This document shows positions 37,860 to 46,672 of a stretch of 64,000 bases of DNA, piece by piece; position 1 is the first letter of the stretch, and each line of letters opens with the position of its first letter. The DNA is from Veillonella nakazawae. Its GTDB lineage: Bacteria; Bacillota; Negativicutes; Veillonellales; Veillonellaceae. A program made the translations under genes and the position numbers. The notes below the pieces were generated by a model. It had not been told where the DNA came from and did not search any database. It was given only the letters and a program-made list of their open reading frames with translations. The stretch lies in the NCBI RefSeq assembly GCF_013393365.1, contig NZ_AP022321.1:716001-780000 (forward strand). The letters are read 5' to 3'.

Positions 37860-39353
37860 TTATGCGATTCCAATCCAGTGCCAATACGTAAGGGCAAATA
37901 CGAGCATCATTACATAGCCAATAATAGTCAATGGAATGCCTGTAGTCATAAATGTTTTTACGTCGAATGTGTCGGTACCGTAAGCTACCATACCTTGTGG
38001 TGAGTTTACTGGTAATACTAGACCGAAGCAGATCGCATATTGCATAAGCATGGTTACGCCGATTGGGTTAAGACCTTCTGCGTTATGTCCTACTACAATA
38101 GAAATTACAATAGGAATCATAGCAGAGGAGAGGGCTGTAGCAGATGCAAAGCCTAGGTGGATGACAATGAGGAAGGCAGCCATTACGGCAATTAATATAA
38201 ATACGCTGGCACTTTCAAGGGAGAAGGCGTTTACGAATACTTGAGCAAGCCAAGTAGCTGCCTTTGTTTTCAGTAATACAGATCCAAGACCGATACCAGC
38301 ACCAAACATAACGATGGAACCCCAGTCGATGTTTGGCTGTGCAAATTTCCAATCCATAATGCCAATCTTAGGGAAGAAGAACAATGCGATAGCTACAATT
38401 GTTGTAGTTGTTGTATCGATAGAATGTAGCTTGCCACCGGTAGCCCACAATGCGAGAAGACCGATAGAGATACATAACAGTTTCTTTTCATCAGTACTCA
38501 TAGGACCGATTTCTTGGCGCATTTTAGCGAGTTGTACATCGCCACCTACAAGTTCCTTGAACTCTGGCTTAATTAATGCTTGTGTTAAGAAGTAGGCGAT
38601 GATAACCATAATGATGGAGAAGGGAGCCGCTGCAGTAAGCCAATCTATCCAGCTAATAGATGTATTCATCTGAGTTTGTATAAAGCCTACAGCCACAAGA
38701 TTTTGAGCGGCAGCCGTTTGAATCATAATATTCCAGAACGTATCGGCTTGTACGGCACCTACCATGAGTAGAGCGGCTACACGGCTTTTACGTTCAATAC
38801 CTAAGTTCTCAACAATACCGATGATAATCGGTGCTAAGCAAGCAATACGAGCTGTTGCACTGGGTACGAAAAAGGCGAGGATAAGCCCTGTAATAATAAC
38901 ACCTAAATAAATACGGCTTACCTTAGTGCCAACGCTAGATAGTACTAACATGGCGATACGACGATCTAGACCCGTTTTACGCATAGCTACGGATATAAAC
39001 ATAGCGGCACCTACAAGAATCATAGCTGGTGAAGAATAACCAGCTATGATCAGCTTCAAAGCATTGGCCGTGCCCATCGCTTTAGCAGGTGCTTCGGGAT
39101 TAGGTGAGAACCCTAATAGTAAAGCGGTAAGTGCAGTAATCATGGTAGCACTAACTGGATAGGAGACAGCTGAGGTCATCCATAAGATGATAGCAAAGGC
39201 GAGGACGCCAATCATACGATGACCACCAGTAGATAAGGTTTCCGGTGTAGGCAATAATAAAATGCCACCTAGAACAATGAAAGATAAAATAAGTCCAATA
39301 TTTTGAGCAGTTGTACGTACCTTTTGAGGAGGGGCAGGGGTTGTTACACTCAT
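37860..39353 (-). CDS. DASS/SLC13 family anion permease
   Basis: About 497 residues with some 12-14 hydrophobic segments. It belongs to the divalent anion:sodium symporter family (citrate, tartrate or succinate type; SVTMITALTALLLGF-like N-terminal half, FVPSATARIACLAPIIIGI, LVLPVNSPQGMVAYGTDTFDVKTFM near the end). For a lactate/dicarboxylate-using organism a dicarboxylate is plausible, but that is inference. I start at the ATG at 39353 behind AAAGGAG; nine more codons upstream are less likely. Confidence 0.85.
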   Translation of the reverse strand: MSVTTPAPPQKVRTTAQNIGLILSFIVLGGILLLPTPETLSTGGHRMIGVLAFAIILWMTSAVSYPVSATMITALTALLLGFSPNPEAPAKAMGTANALKLIIAGYSSPAMILVGAAMFISVAMRKTGLDRRIAMLVLSSVGTKVSRIYLGVIITGLILAFFVPSATARIACLAPIIIGIVENLGIERKSRVAALLMVGAVQADTFWNIMIQTAAAQNLVAVGFIQTQMNTSISWIDWLTAAAPFSIIMVIIAYFLTQALIKPEFKELVGGDVQLAKMRQEIGPMSTDEKKLLCISIGLLALWATGGKLHSIDTTTTTIVAIALFFFPKIGIMDWKFAQPNIDWGSIVMFGAGIGLGSVLLKTKAATWLAQVFVNAFSLESASVFILIAVMAAFLIVIHLGFASATALSSAMIPIVISIVVGHNAEGLNPIGVTMLMQYAICFGLVLPVNSPQGMVAYGTDTFDVKTFMTTGIPLTIIGYVMMLVFALTYWHWIGIA

Positions 39354-39426
39354 AATAAAACTCCTTTCAATTTGTGTCATAACTATTACTGTATAATAAT
39401 AAATAAGGTAAACTATATAAGCTAAA

Positions 39427-39494
39427 CTATCCTATAAATTATACTATTCTATAAAGTACACTATCCTATAATATACGCTATTCTATAAAGTACA
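39427..39494. repeat. Four tandem 17-bp repeats
   Basis: Four contiguous units: CTATCCTATAAATTATA (39427), CTATTCTATAAAGTACA (39444), CTATCCTATAATATACG (39461), CTATTCTATAAAGTACA (39478). Units 2 and 4 are identical, giving a 34-bp higher-order period. A decayed copy follows near 39510. It lies about 75 bp upstream of the anion permease start. The rest of the 39,381-39,735 gap shows no gene. Confidence 0.8.
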
Positions 39495-39688
39495 CATATA
39501 AGCTAGATTATTCTATAAATATTATTGTATCGTATTTTCTATAGAATTAGTTGTATAATTTATAAGAATATTGTATACATAAAGAGAGAGCGGTGTCAGT
39601 AAGTATACCTATATACAGAACTTATAATGTCTGTTATACTATAAGAGTTGTTATAACAAATTCATTGTTAAAAGCTCAATATTTTTTG

Positions 39689-39717
39689 TTGACTTTCATC
39701 AGTCGATTTGTTATTAT
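39689..39717 (+). promoter_or_regulatory. Promoter of the infC operon
   Basis: TTGACT (39689-39694) and TATTAT (39712-39717) with 17-bp spacing; a TATAAT overlaps three bases further on. Confidence 0.6.
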
Positions 39718-39735
39718 AATTAAGTAATTTATGAA

Positions 39736-39827
39736 GCAGAGGCCATCCGCCACTCACCTAATACCGAGAAGTATGAGGTTAATATAGAGAACTCTATTCG
39801 GATGGTGTTTGCCGTCCGTTTTTTTTA
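39736..39827 (+). promoter_or_regulatory. L20-type leader attenuator
   Basis: A structured leader. The terminator CGGATGG / CCGTCCG (39799-39818) runs into T8. The upstream GGCCATCCGCC (39741-39751) can pair with GGATGG and so form an antiterminator. Between them lies a stem-loop region. This fits autogenous control by ribosomal protein L20 as in Bacillus infC-rpmI-rplT; that the ligand is L20 is inferred. Confidence 0.75.
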
Positions 39828-39847
39828 TTCTCTTGGAGGTGAACGCT

Positions 39848-40357
39848 ATTAGCAAGGATACACCACGCATTAATGAAGAAATTCGTGCTCGTGAACTTCG
39901 TGTCGTAGGTCCTGAAAACGAACAAATCGGCATTATGTCTGGCCGTGAGGCATTGGCATTGGCTGAAGAAAAGCATCTTGATCTTGTGGAAATTGCACCT
40001 AACGCTAAACCACCAGTAGCTCGCATTATGAACTATGGTAAATATCGTTATGAACAACAAAAACGCGAGAAAGAAGCGAAGAAGAAACAAAAAATCGTAA
40101 CTTTAAAAGAAGTTAAGTTACGTCCACATATTGAAGACCATGACTTTTACGTAAAAATGAAAAACGCATCCAAATTCTTGGGTGAAGGTAACAAAGTAAA
40201 AGTAACTATCATGTTCCGCGGTCGTGAACTTTCACATCCAGAACTAGGCATGGCAGTGTTGACACGTTTCGCTGAAGAACTCAAAGAAACAGCGTCTATT
40301 GAAAAAGCAGCTAAATTAGAAGGTCGTAACATGACCATGATTTTAGTAAGTAAATAA
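39848..40357 (+). CDS. infC: Translation initiation factor IF-3
   Basis: About 169 residues (SKDTPRINEEIRARELRVVGPENEQIGIM, VEIAPNAKPPVARIMNYGKYRYEQQKREKEAKKKQ, C-terminal domain with VKVTIMFRGRELSHPELG). The start is an ATT at 39848, placed five bases after GGAGGTGA. No ATG, GTG or TTG is correctly spaced, and the only longer start lies inside the terminator. An ATT start is the well-known means by which IF-3 represses its own translation. Confidence 0.95.
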   Translation: MSKDTPRINEEIRARELRVVGPENEQIGIMSGREALALAEEKHLDLVEIAPNAKPPVARIMNYGKYRYEQQKREKEAKKKQKIVTLKEVKLRPHIEDHDFYVKMKNASKFLGEGNKVKVTIMFRGRELSHPELGMAVLTRFAEELKETASIEKAAKLEGRNMTMILVSK

Positions 40358-40378
40358 TGTTTTGGGAGGATTATAATT

Positions 40379-40576
40379 ATGCCAAAAATTAAAACTCGTC
40401 GCGCAGCGGCTAAACGTTTCGCAGTAACTGGTACTGGTGAATTCAAGCGTGCAAAAGCTTTCAAAAGCCACATTCTTGAGAAAAAATCTCCAGCTCGTAA
40501 ACGTAATTTACGTAAAGCTACATTGGTTGCAAAAGCTGACCACAAACGCGTAGCTAAATGCTTACCATACGCTTAA
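40379..40576 (+). CDS. rpmI: Ribosomal protein L35
   Basis: A 65-residue basic protein of the L35 family ([40 protein letters not shown]). It sits between infC and rplT in the standard operon. GGGAGGA precedes the ATG. Confidence 0.97.
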   Translation: MPKIKTRRAAAKRFAVTGTGEFKRAKAFKSHILEKKSPARKRNLRKATLVAKADHKRVAKCLPYA

Positions 40577-40622
40577 TCGTTAACTATTAGATCGATATAT
40601 CGTAATTTAGGAGGAATATACA

Positions 40623-40973
40623 ATGGCAAGAGTGAAAAAGGGCGTTACAGCTCATGCACGTCATAAAAAGATTTTAAAATTAGCTAAAGGTTACCGCGGT
40701 ACACGTTCCCGTTTGTTCAAAAAAGCTAACGAAACAGTAATGAAAGCGTTGTACTACGCTCGTCGTGACCGTCGTGCGAAAAAACGCGAATTCCGTCAAT
40801 TGTGGATCGCTCGTATCAACGCAGCGGCTCGCATCAATGGCACAACTTACAGCCGTTTCATCGCTGGTTTGACTAAAGCAGGCGTTGAAGTTAACCGTAA
40901 AATGTTGGCTGACTTGGCAGTTAACGATGCAGCAGCATTCGCTAAACTTGTTGAAGTAGCTAAAAACGCTTAA
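40623..40973 (+). CDS. rplT: Ribosomal protein L20
   Basis: A 116-residue L20 ([36 protein letters not shown]). It is an early 50S assembly protein and the probable autoregulator of this operon through the leader upstream of infC. TAGGAGGA precedes the ATG. Confidence 0.98.
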   Translation: MARVKKGVTAHARHKKILKLAKGYRGTRSRLFKKANETVMKALYYARRDRRAKKREFRQLWIARINAAARINGTTYSRFIAGLTKAGVEVNRKMLADLAVNDAAAFAKLVEVAKNA

Positions 40974-40992
40974 TAGCATAACAATACAGATT

Positions 40993-41021
40993 AAGGACTC
41001 TCTTTGGAGGGTCCTTTTTTT
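40993..41021 (+). terminator. Terminator of the infC-rpmI-rplT operon
   Basis: A 10-bp stem AAGGACTCTC / GAGGGTCCTT with a 4-base loop and a T7 run. Confidence 0.9.
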
Positions 41022-41096
41022 GTATGGTGAAAGTATGATATAGTGAAAATACATATCGTGTTGTGTAAAAGCGGGAGAATAGATGAGGAGTAGGTA

Positions 41097-41642
41097 ATGG
41101 AACAGTTATTTTATCTGTTAATACCTTTAGGACTTTGTTTGTTTTATTTAGGTATTAAATACACGATTCGCTTTAGTAGAGCTAAGATGCTCTATGAAAT
41201 GCCCTATGTAAATAAAGAAGGCACTTTTACGTTAGAGCGAGCAGGTACTTATGGCCTATGGCTTAGTGGAAAAATGTTTACAAAGGCGCCTATTGGCGAA
41301 TTTGGTTTTAACTTAGTTGATGAAAAAACGGGAAGGACAATTCCTTTATTCCTATCTATTATGCGCGCCCGAGTTAATGGCATTACTCACTCTAGAATGG
41401 AATTATATACCTTTGATGCGGGGCCAGGTACCTATAGACTGTCTGTTACAGAAGATCCCTTTGTACTGGATGCTGTTATGAAAAAAGTAGGAGATAAGGT
41501 GATTAAAGGTGATATTAACTATAATCAATTTACTATACAAATCTATACACATACATCCTTTGTTTTAATGTTTATATCTATATGGATGATTGTACTTGGG
41601 CTTCTTAGTACTGTATTAGGGGGCGTTCTGCCTAACATTTAG
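41097..41642 (+). CDS. Membrane protein of unknown function
   Basis: A 181-residue protein with one transmembrane helix at each end (about 4-24 and 152-176). A predicted extracytoplasmic beta-rich domain lies between (EGTFTLERAGTYGLWLSGKMF, GPGTYRLSVTEDPFVLD). The central part resembles a small jelly-roll or Ig-like sensor, but I do not recognise a family. No partner gene is evident. Confidence 0.6.
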   Translation: MEQLFYLLIPLGLCLFYLGIKYTIRFSRAKMLYEMPYVNKEGTFTLERAGTYGLWLSGKMFTKAPIGEFGFNLVDEKTGRTIPLFLSIMRARVNGITHSRMELYTFDAGPGTYRLSVTEDPFVLDAVMKKVGDKVIKGDINYNQFTIQIYTHTSFVLMFISIWMIVLGLLSTVLGGVLPNI

Positions 41643-41787
41643 TGTAAAATACTAAATCGTTTGGCTGTTTTATAAAGTGAAATAAATTATCAAAAAAGTA
41701 AAATATAAAAGAGGAGTTTTATCATAGCTTGTAGAACTATCACAGTAATAACCTATTTAAATGTGTTTGTTAAAAGGAGACAGTATT

Positions 41788-42429
41788 ATGGGAATCTTTA
41801 AAAAGCTATGTATGACCTCTATGTTAGGTGTTATGTTGGCGGTACCTACGTATGCAACTGTTGTTACAGGTAGTCAGTCCGATGTAAACATGGAATTAAA
41901 ATATCCATTGGTATATACCAATAATATGTTTGCACAAAAGGCAATTAATACAGACATTGCTAACTATGTTTTATACGCAAAATCAGTTTATTACGATCAA
42001 CATGCATATCAAGTAAAGCAAAACTATAAAGTTACCTATGAAGACGCTCAAGTTGTATCTATTTTGTTAACTACCTATCATTACCATGCTGGTAGTGCAC
42101 ATGGTATGTATAACACCAAAGGTCTAGTATATAACAAGATTACGGGTCAAAGAATTCCATTATATAACTATGTTAAAATTGCTAATCCACAACAAATAGA
42201 ACGAGGCATTAACTCTGGGATTTTGCGCTTCTACAGTGAAGGTCATAAAAAAGCAGACTTACTACCAAACTGGAATGTAGAATATGTTTCTGACAATTAC
42301 TACTTGAAAGGTAAAGGCGCCATAGGTCTTGTATATCAACCATATGAATTAGGACCATACTCATATGGCAATACATACGTTGAATTCTCACGCCAAGCAA
42401 TTGAATACTTTAACCGTATGAACTTCTGA
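41788..42429 (+). CDS. Secreted DUF3298/DUF4163 (RsiV-like) protein
   Basis: About 213 residues with a signal peptide (MGIFKKLCMTSMLGVMLAVPTYA). It carries the RsiV-type domain pattern, including VSILLTTYHYHAGSAHGMYNTKGLVYNKITGQRIPLYNYV. RsiV itself senses lysozyme, but this protein has no transmembrane or anti-sigma part and is simply exported. The ATG at 41788 follows AAAGGAGA. Confidence 0.75.
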   Translation: MGIFKKLCMTSMLGVMLAVPTYATVVTGSQSDVNMELKYPLVYTNNMFAQKAINTDIANYVLYAKSVYYDQHAYQVKQNYKVTYEDAQVVSILLTTYHYHAGSAHGMYNTKGLVYNKITGQRIPLYNYVKIANPQQIERGINSGILRFYSEGHKKADLLPNWNVEYVSDNYYLKGKGAIGLVYQPYELGPYSYGNTYVEFSRQAIEYFNRMNF

Positions 42430-42499
42430 TAAAAGGCTGGTGTTAGATTGAGACTAACAGTATTTTGATGAATTAAATAGTACTCTCGTAACATAAGAC

Positions 42500-42536
42500 A
42501 AAAGCCTATAGTACATTTTTAGTACTATAGGCTTTT
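42500..42536. terminator. Bidirectional terminator
   Basis: A perfect 15-bp stem AAAAGCCTATAGTAC / GTACTATAGGCTTTT between convergent genes. Confidence 0.9.
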
Positions 42537-42551
42537 ACTGTATTTACCATA

Positions 42552-42821
42552 TTATCTTCTATATCCGCCGCATCCTCTAGCATTAGAGTTTTGACCACAG
42601 TAACTTTGGCTAGTATTGTTACAAACTGTATTGTTATTATTACAGTTGTATTGAGCGTTTGTATTACAATTGTATTGAGTATCTGCATTACAATTATATT
42701 GAGCATTGGTATTGCAATTTGTTTGTGATCCATTGCATACATAATCATAAGCAAATCCTGTAGATACAGCAGCAGTCACGGCTAACGATGTCATGACAAT
42801 TATACGTTTGGTAAACTTCAT
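42552..42821 (-). CDS. Small secreted Asn/Cys-rich repeat protein
   Basis: About 89 residues: a signal peptide (MKFTKRIIVMTSLAVTAAVSTGFA), then a run of near-identical 8-residue units, NCNTNAQY, NCNADTQY, NCNTNAQY. A further Asn/Cys-rich stretch ends in RGCGGYRR. Nine cysteines could be disulfide- or metal-linked. I know no function. I start at the ATG at 42821, since the ATG at 42830 touches the AAGGAG site. Confidence 0.65.
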   Translation of the reverse strand: MKFTKRIIVMTSLAVTAAVSTGFAYDYVCNGSQTNCNTNAQYNCNADTQYNCNTNAQYNCNNNNTVCNNTSQSYCGQNSNARGCGGYRR

Positions 42822-42934
42822 AGTTATCATCTCCTTAATCCTATACTTATATTGTACTACTAAAGGTCAACTGAAATATGATATTCTATACATATATACT
42901 ATTTGAGAGAGTATGTGAAAGGATGAGAGTTATA

Positions 42935-44164
42935 ATGAAACGCGTGTTAATGGCTGCACTATGCTTTAGTTTTGTGACATTGGGAAGCCAAGCAATTGAT
43001 ATTAATATACCAGGTGCGGATCCTTCAATTTCAAAGGATGCATATCAGAACTATCGTAAGACTGATAATGAAGTCCAAAAGACTGAAAATATTATAGCTA
43101 ATCAGATACGAGATGAATATAACAATAATGGGTCTAAAAAATGGACACTAGATGAGTTGTTATACTTTACTAAGGAATTGTATCATTCCACAAATCAGTC
43201 TTCTTCTGTTTTTATTCTTAAGGATAATGGGGCAAATATTAAATTTACTGTACCAGAGAGTAGCCAATTTGGTAAAACTATAAAAGGGGATCCATTAACT
43301 ACAGAGGTTCAAAAAGGAAATTTCCGCTTAATTGAAGGAAATATACATTATACTATTCGTAAGAATAGTGAAAGCCAGTCTAAGGAAAATTCGTTCTCGT
43401 ATCCTACTGTTAGAAATGCTACATGGGAGATTGGGCAGACTAAAAGTGGAGCTTTAGAAGGGGTTATTAACTTTGGGGTGAAAGCTGATCCTTCGCTGTC
43501 TTATCATATTAGTTATGATTTGATTAAGAAAAAGGAACTGGAACTATTAAAGACACATAATCAGGAGTACGTGTATAAAGAGCTAATGTCACCATTAGTT
43601 AATTATGTACTACCTTCAATTGAGCCTGCAAAACAAATACTTTCAAAAACAAAACCGATAACTATTAATGGATTCACGTTCCAAACGTTAAAATCAAGTG
43701 ATTTAACCTATAATGGCCCTGATAATGATGCCATTTATATTTATGATGGTAAAAGCTATCGTGAAGGTATTATGGTGAGAGAGTTAAAACCGGAAGAGTT
43801 AGCTAATCGTCATCAAATTAATTATAAATTGATACGATTCTTCATTATGTATAAGCCATATTCTGATTACAAACAAATTCAATACGCTACAGTTTGGAAT
43901 GATGCTACTCCTGCTATGTATATGGAAGTAGAACGATCCACATCTAGAATGTACATTCAATCGCTCTATGATGATAAATATTTATATACTCACTTTATAA
44001 TGGCAGATTTAGATTATAAAACACCATCAAAAGACTTACGCGATATAGTCCAATATGTGGACAATGCAAATGACAAAGACAAATACGCTAAAAGTCAAGC
44101 TGGGATGGGAGCTATGCCTAAAGGTATATATGAAAACTCATCTGTAAACAAGATAGGAAACTAA
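42935..44164 (+). CDS. Secreted protein, NIPGADPSIS family (copy 1)
   Basis: About 409 residues with a signal peptide (MKRVLMAALCFSFVTLGSQA). The mature start is IDINIPGADPSISKDAY. It is a paralogue of the protein at 58,266-59,483, sharing this N-terminus, the motif NYVLPSI in the middle and similar length. No known domain is recognised. It is probably periplasmic. The start at 42935 was chosen because the signal peptide begins there. Confidence 0.7.
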   Translation: MKRVLMAALCFSFVTLGSQAIDINIPGADPSISKDAYQNYRKTDNEVQKTENIIANQIRDEYNNNGSKKWTLDELLYFTKELYHSTNQSSSVFILKDNGANIKFTVPESSQFGKTIKGDPLTTEVQKGNFRLIEGNIHYTIRKNSESQSKENSFSYPTVRNATWEIGQTKSGALEGVINFGVKADPSLSYHISYDLIKKKELELLKTHNQEYVYKELMSPLVNYVLPSIEPAKQILSKTKPITINGFTFQTLKSSDLTYNGPDNDAIYIYDGKSYREGIMVRELKPEELANRHQINYKLIRFFIMYKPYSDYKQIQYATVWNDATPAMYMEVERSTSRMYIQSLYDDKYLYTHFIMADLDYKTPSKDLRDIVQYVDNANDKDKYAKSQAGMGAMPKGIYENSSVNKIGN

Positions 44165-44171
44165 TAAACAT

Positions 44172-44216
44172 ACAAGCCTGTGGAACTGTATAATCAGTTT
44201 CACAGGCTTGTACATT
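44172..44216. terminator. Bidirectional terminator
   Basis: An 11-bp stem ACAAGCCTGTG / CACAGGCTTGT with a further internal ACT/AGT pairing; convergent genes on both sides. Confidence 0.8.
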
Positions 44217-44227
44217 TTATATTGTTT

Positions 44228-44446
44228 TTATGGGTGGCATGTACCACAAGGTACATAGCCACTATTGATAGCTTCCGTACGTGTATCGAAGTAAATTTTA
44301 TTACTTTCGTTCATGCGAGATACGTGACGGCAGTCATCATAATGGAACTTCCCAGTATTTATGTTTCCTGTATACCCCAATACAGTAGAAATCATTGTAA
44401 TCATGGTAAGTAAGGTCATGATTATAATTCTTTTTGTCTGTTTCAT
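44228..44446 (-). CDS. Small secreted Ada-like metal-binding-domain protein
   Basis: About 72 residues: a signal peptide (MKQTKRIIIMTLLTMITMISTVLG), then one small domain FHYDDCRHVSRMNESNKIYF...GYVPCGTCHP. It resembles the zinc-binding domain of Ada (FHxxxC ... GYxPCxxC) and is often found alone or fused to nucleases. Its three cysteines and histidines could hold a metal. It is preceded on its strand by GAGGAG. Role unknown. Confidence 0.7.
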   Translation of the reverse strand: MKQTKRIIIMTLLTMITMISTVLGYTGNINTGKFHYDDCRHVSRMNESNKIYFDTRTEAINSGYVPCGTCHP

Positions 44447-44557
44447 AATACACTCCTCTAATAAAAACACACATATATATTATAATTAATAATATGCTTA
44501 TCTGCCTAGAGTTATGTTTATTATAGATAAACTATTAATGAATAGAGGGCAGGTAGT

Positions 44558-46540
44558 TTATAATTTATGTGGCTTACATTGAAGTGTATCTTGATCTGTG
44601 CTTTTACGATCAGCAGCTATTTTTTGACTATCAAGATTAGCTTGAGAATTATTATAGGTATAGCTCAATTGATGGTTATAAGCTAGTTTAAAATAATTAG
44701 ATAGTTCTTTATTTGTACAGTAAATATAACAGCCTTTTTGACCTCGTGTCATTAATGTACGATAAGTATTTTTTACAATCTCATCTGCAATACGTTGTGC
44801 TTCTTCTGGGTTTTCTTTTAAAAGTTTCTTAATGCCTTTAATAGACTGGTCGGTTTTTGCACGTTTTGTAATATCTACGATAAGTTGACCATTTTCATAA
44901 CGTAAATCATCACCAATGATTACACCGACATATTCAAACTCGAGACCTTGAGTAGTATGAATACATCCAGCCTCATTGATAGAATCTGGATCTATAGCAT
45001 ATGTATTAGAATTACCTAAGTTCCAGCTGATTCCAAAATTGTGTTCTGGTATTTGAATGTTTTTGACTATAGATGTTGTACGACCTTCCTTAGGCCAGTC
45101 CCAACAATAGCCTGCTAAAAGTCGAGATTTATTGTTTATCTCATTTTTAGTTCTTATAGCGTTATACATATCATGAGGATTATCAAAGATTCTAAAGTCA
45201 TAATCACCTTCAAAACCATCATAATTTGCAGTTTCTGCAATTTGAAGAACGTTGTCTAGCCAAGCTAAATAGCCATCAGAGCCATTACAACGAAACTGAG
45301 ATTCTAGTGCACCTTCATAGATAAGCGCTTTTTGTTCTGTACTAAACTTTAATATTTTATCGATAGTACCTGCATCTTTAAAAGTAACACGTTGATTTCG
45401 ATCAATAAAGAAGACACTAAAGAGGGAGGCATTAATAATTTCTTTGATTTGGTCTTCTCCTTCATTTTGGTACATTCCAGATTTTTCACGTAATCGATGT
45501 GCTTCATCAACAATTGCAATTTGAAGTGCATTTTTAGATCGTGTATGGAAGGTACCACTACTTTGGAATAATGCTTTAATCTCTGTTTTCTTAAATCCTT
45601 TTTGTAGCATGGTGCTATATACATTACGTGGCGCAGCATTTGAAGTAATATATTGTGCCATATAGCCATTGTGGATACATTCAGCTAATAAGTTGATAGC
45701 AACTACACTTTTACCGGTACCAGGGCCACCACGAACTATATATACCGTTTTCTGGTTATTTTTAATAGCCTCAAAGGCAGCTTTTTTTATTTGTTCAAAC
45801 TCTACCTTTTGGTCATCAATTAAGACAAATTCTTTATTGCCTTTTAGCATATTCAAAATAGAATCTTGAAGTGATTTTGATGGTCTTAACTTACCATGCT
45901 CAATAGAGTCCATGATATTTGTAGTATCAGGCTTTGGAATATAGGTTTTGATAAAATTACGTAAGCTATCCATTTGGCCTAGTGTGAACATCGGAGAGAT
46001 ATGTAAGATATCATTATAGATTGGATCACGGAGCTCAGGGGAGATACTTTCATCGAAGTTATGTAAAAATGCACATGGGTGTAGTTCGATAGGTCTAGTC
46101 TGAACATCTTCATTAAAGTTTTCAATGAGACTACAGTAGGACCAAGCTTGATAGGAAGGGTGGGTTACCTCACGGATTCCACCACCCAGATAGGTAGATA
46201 CAATATTATCCTTATCTGTTACTTTGAAAGCTTCGCCCCATTGTTTAAGCTCAACAATAACTACATGCTCTTTATCTTGTTGGTCTAAACCAGTAATAAT
46301 AAAGTCCACTCGTTTTTGTGTATTTGGAACAATATATTCAATGGCAACACCTGCTAAGTCTGGTATAGCAAAATCACGCATGACATTAGCCATATAAGAT
46401 AATGAAGTTTGCCATGAATGAATCTCAGATTCGCCAACACGACGATATTTTTCTGTTAATGTTTGATGGAGTTTTTTTACCAAAACACCTTGCTCAAAAT
46501 CTTGGATAAAAGATTGTTTTGTAGAAGAGTAGATAATCAT
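44558..46540 (-). CDS. DUF2075 helicase with PD-(D/E)xK-like N-terminus
   Basis: A 660-residue protein. Residues 1-180 contain RVDFIITG...HVVIVELKQW, which fits the D...ExK pattern of a PD-(D/E)xK nuclease. From about 265 comes a DUF2075 P-loop helicase core with Walker A GGPGTGKSVVAINLL, an IVDEAHRLR Walker B, and later HTTQGLEFEYVGVIIG and RTLMTRGQKGCYIY motifs. It probably acts on nucleic acid, perhaps in defence against phage; this is inference. It is the left edge of the accessory region and diverges from the next gene. Confidence 0.82.
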   Translation of the reverse strand: MIIYSSTKQSFIQDFEQGVLVKKLHQTLTEKYRRVGESEIHSWQTSLSYMANVMRDFAIPDLAGVAIEYIVPNTQKRVDFIITGLDQQDKEHVVIVELKQWGEAFKVTDKDNIVSTYLGGGIREVTHPSYQAWSYCSLIENFNEDVQTRPIELHPCAFLHNFDESISPELRDPIYNDILHISPMFTLGQMDSLRNFIKTYIPKPDTTNIMDSIEHGKLRPSKSLQDSILNMLKGNKEFVLIDDQKVEFEQIKKAAFEAIKNNQKTVYIVRGGPGTGKSVVAINLLAECIHNGYMAQYITSNAAPRNVYSTMLQKGFKKTEIKALFQSSGTFHTRSKNALQIAIVDEAHRLREKSGMYQNEGEDQIKEIINASLFSVFFIDRNQRVTFKDAGTIDKILKFSTEQKALIYEGALESQFRCNGSDGYLAWLDNVLQIAETANYDGFEGDYDFRIFDNPHDMYNAIRTKNEINNKSRLLAGYCWDWPKEGRTTSIVKNIQIPEHNFGISWNLGNSNTYAIDPDSINEAGCIHTTQGLEFEYVGVIIGDDLRYENGQLIVDITKRAKTDQSIKGIKKLLKENPEEAQRIADEIVKNTYRTLMTRGQKGCYIYCTNKELSNYFKLAYNHQLSYTYNNSQANLDSQKIAADRKSTDQDTLQCKPHKL

Positions 46541-46672
46541 ATTATTTTACCTGATTAAAAATGAAGGAAGTTTCATGAAGAGTGTTGAATAATATTATTA
46601 TAACATTTATATAGATTGGCCATTATTTATATAGGAATTTTACTATTTTATTATTAGTAGGGAGATAGTGTA

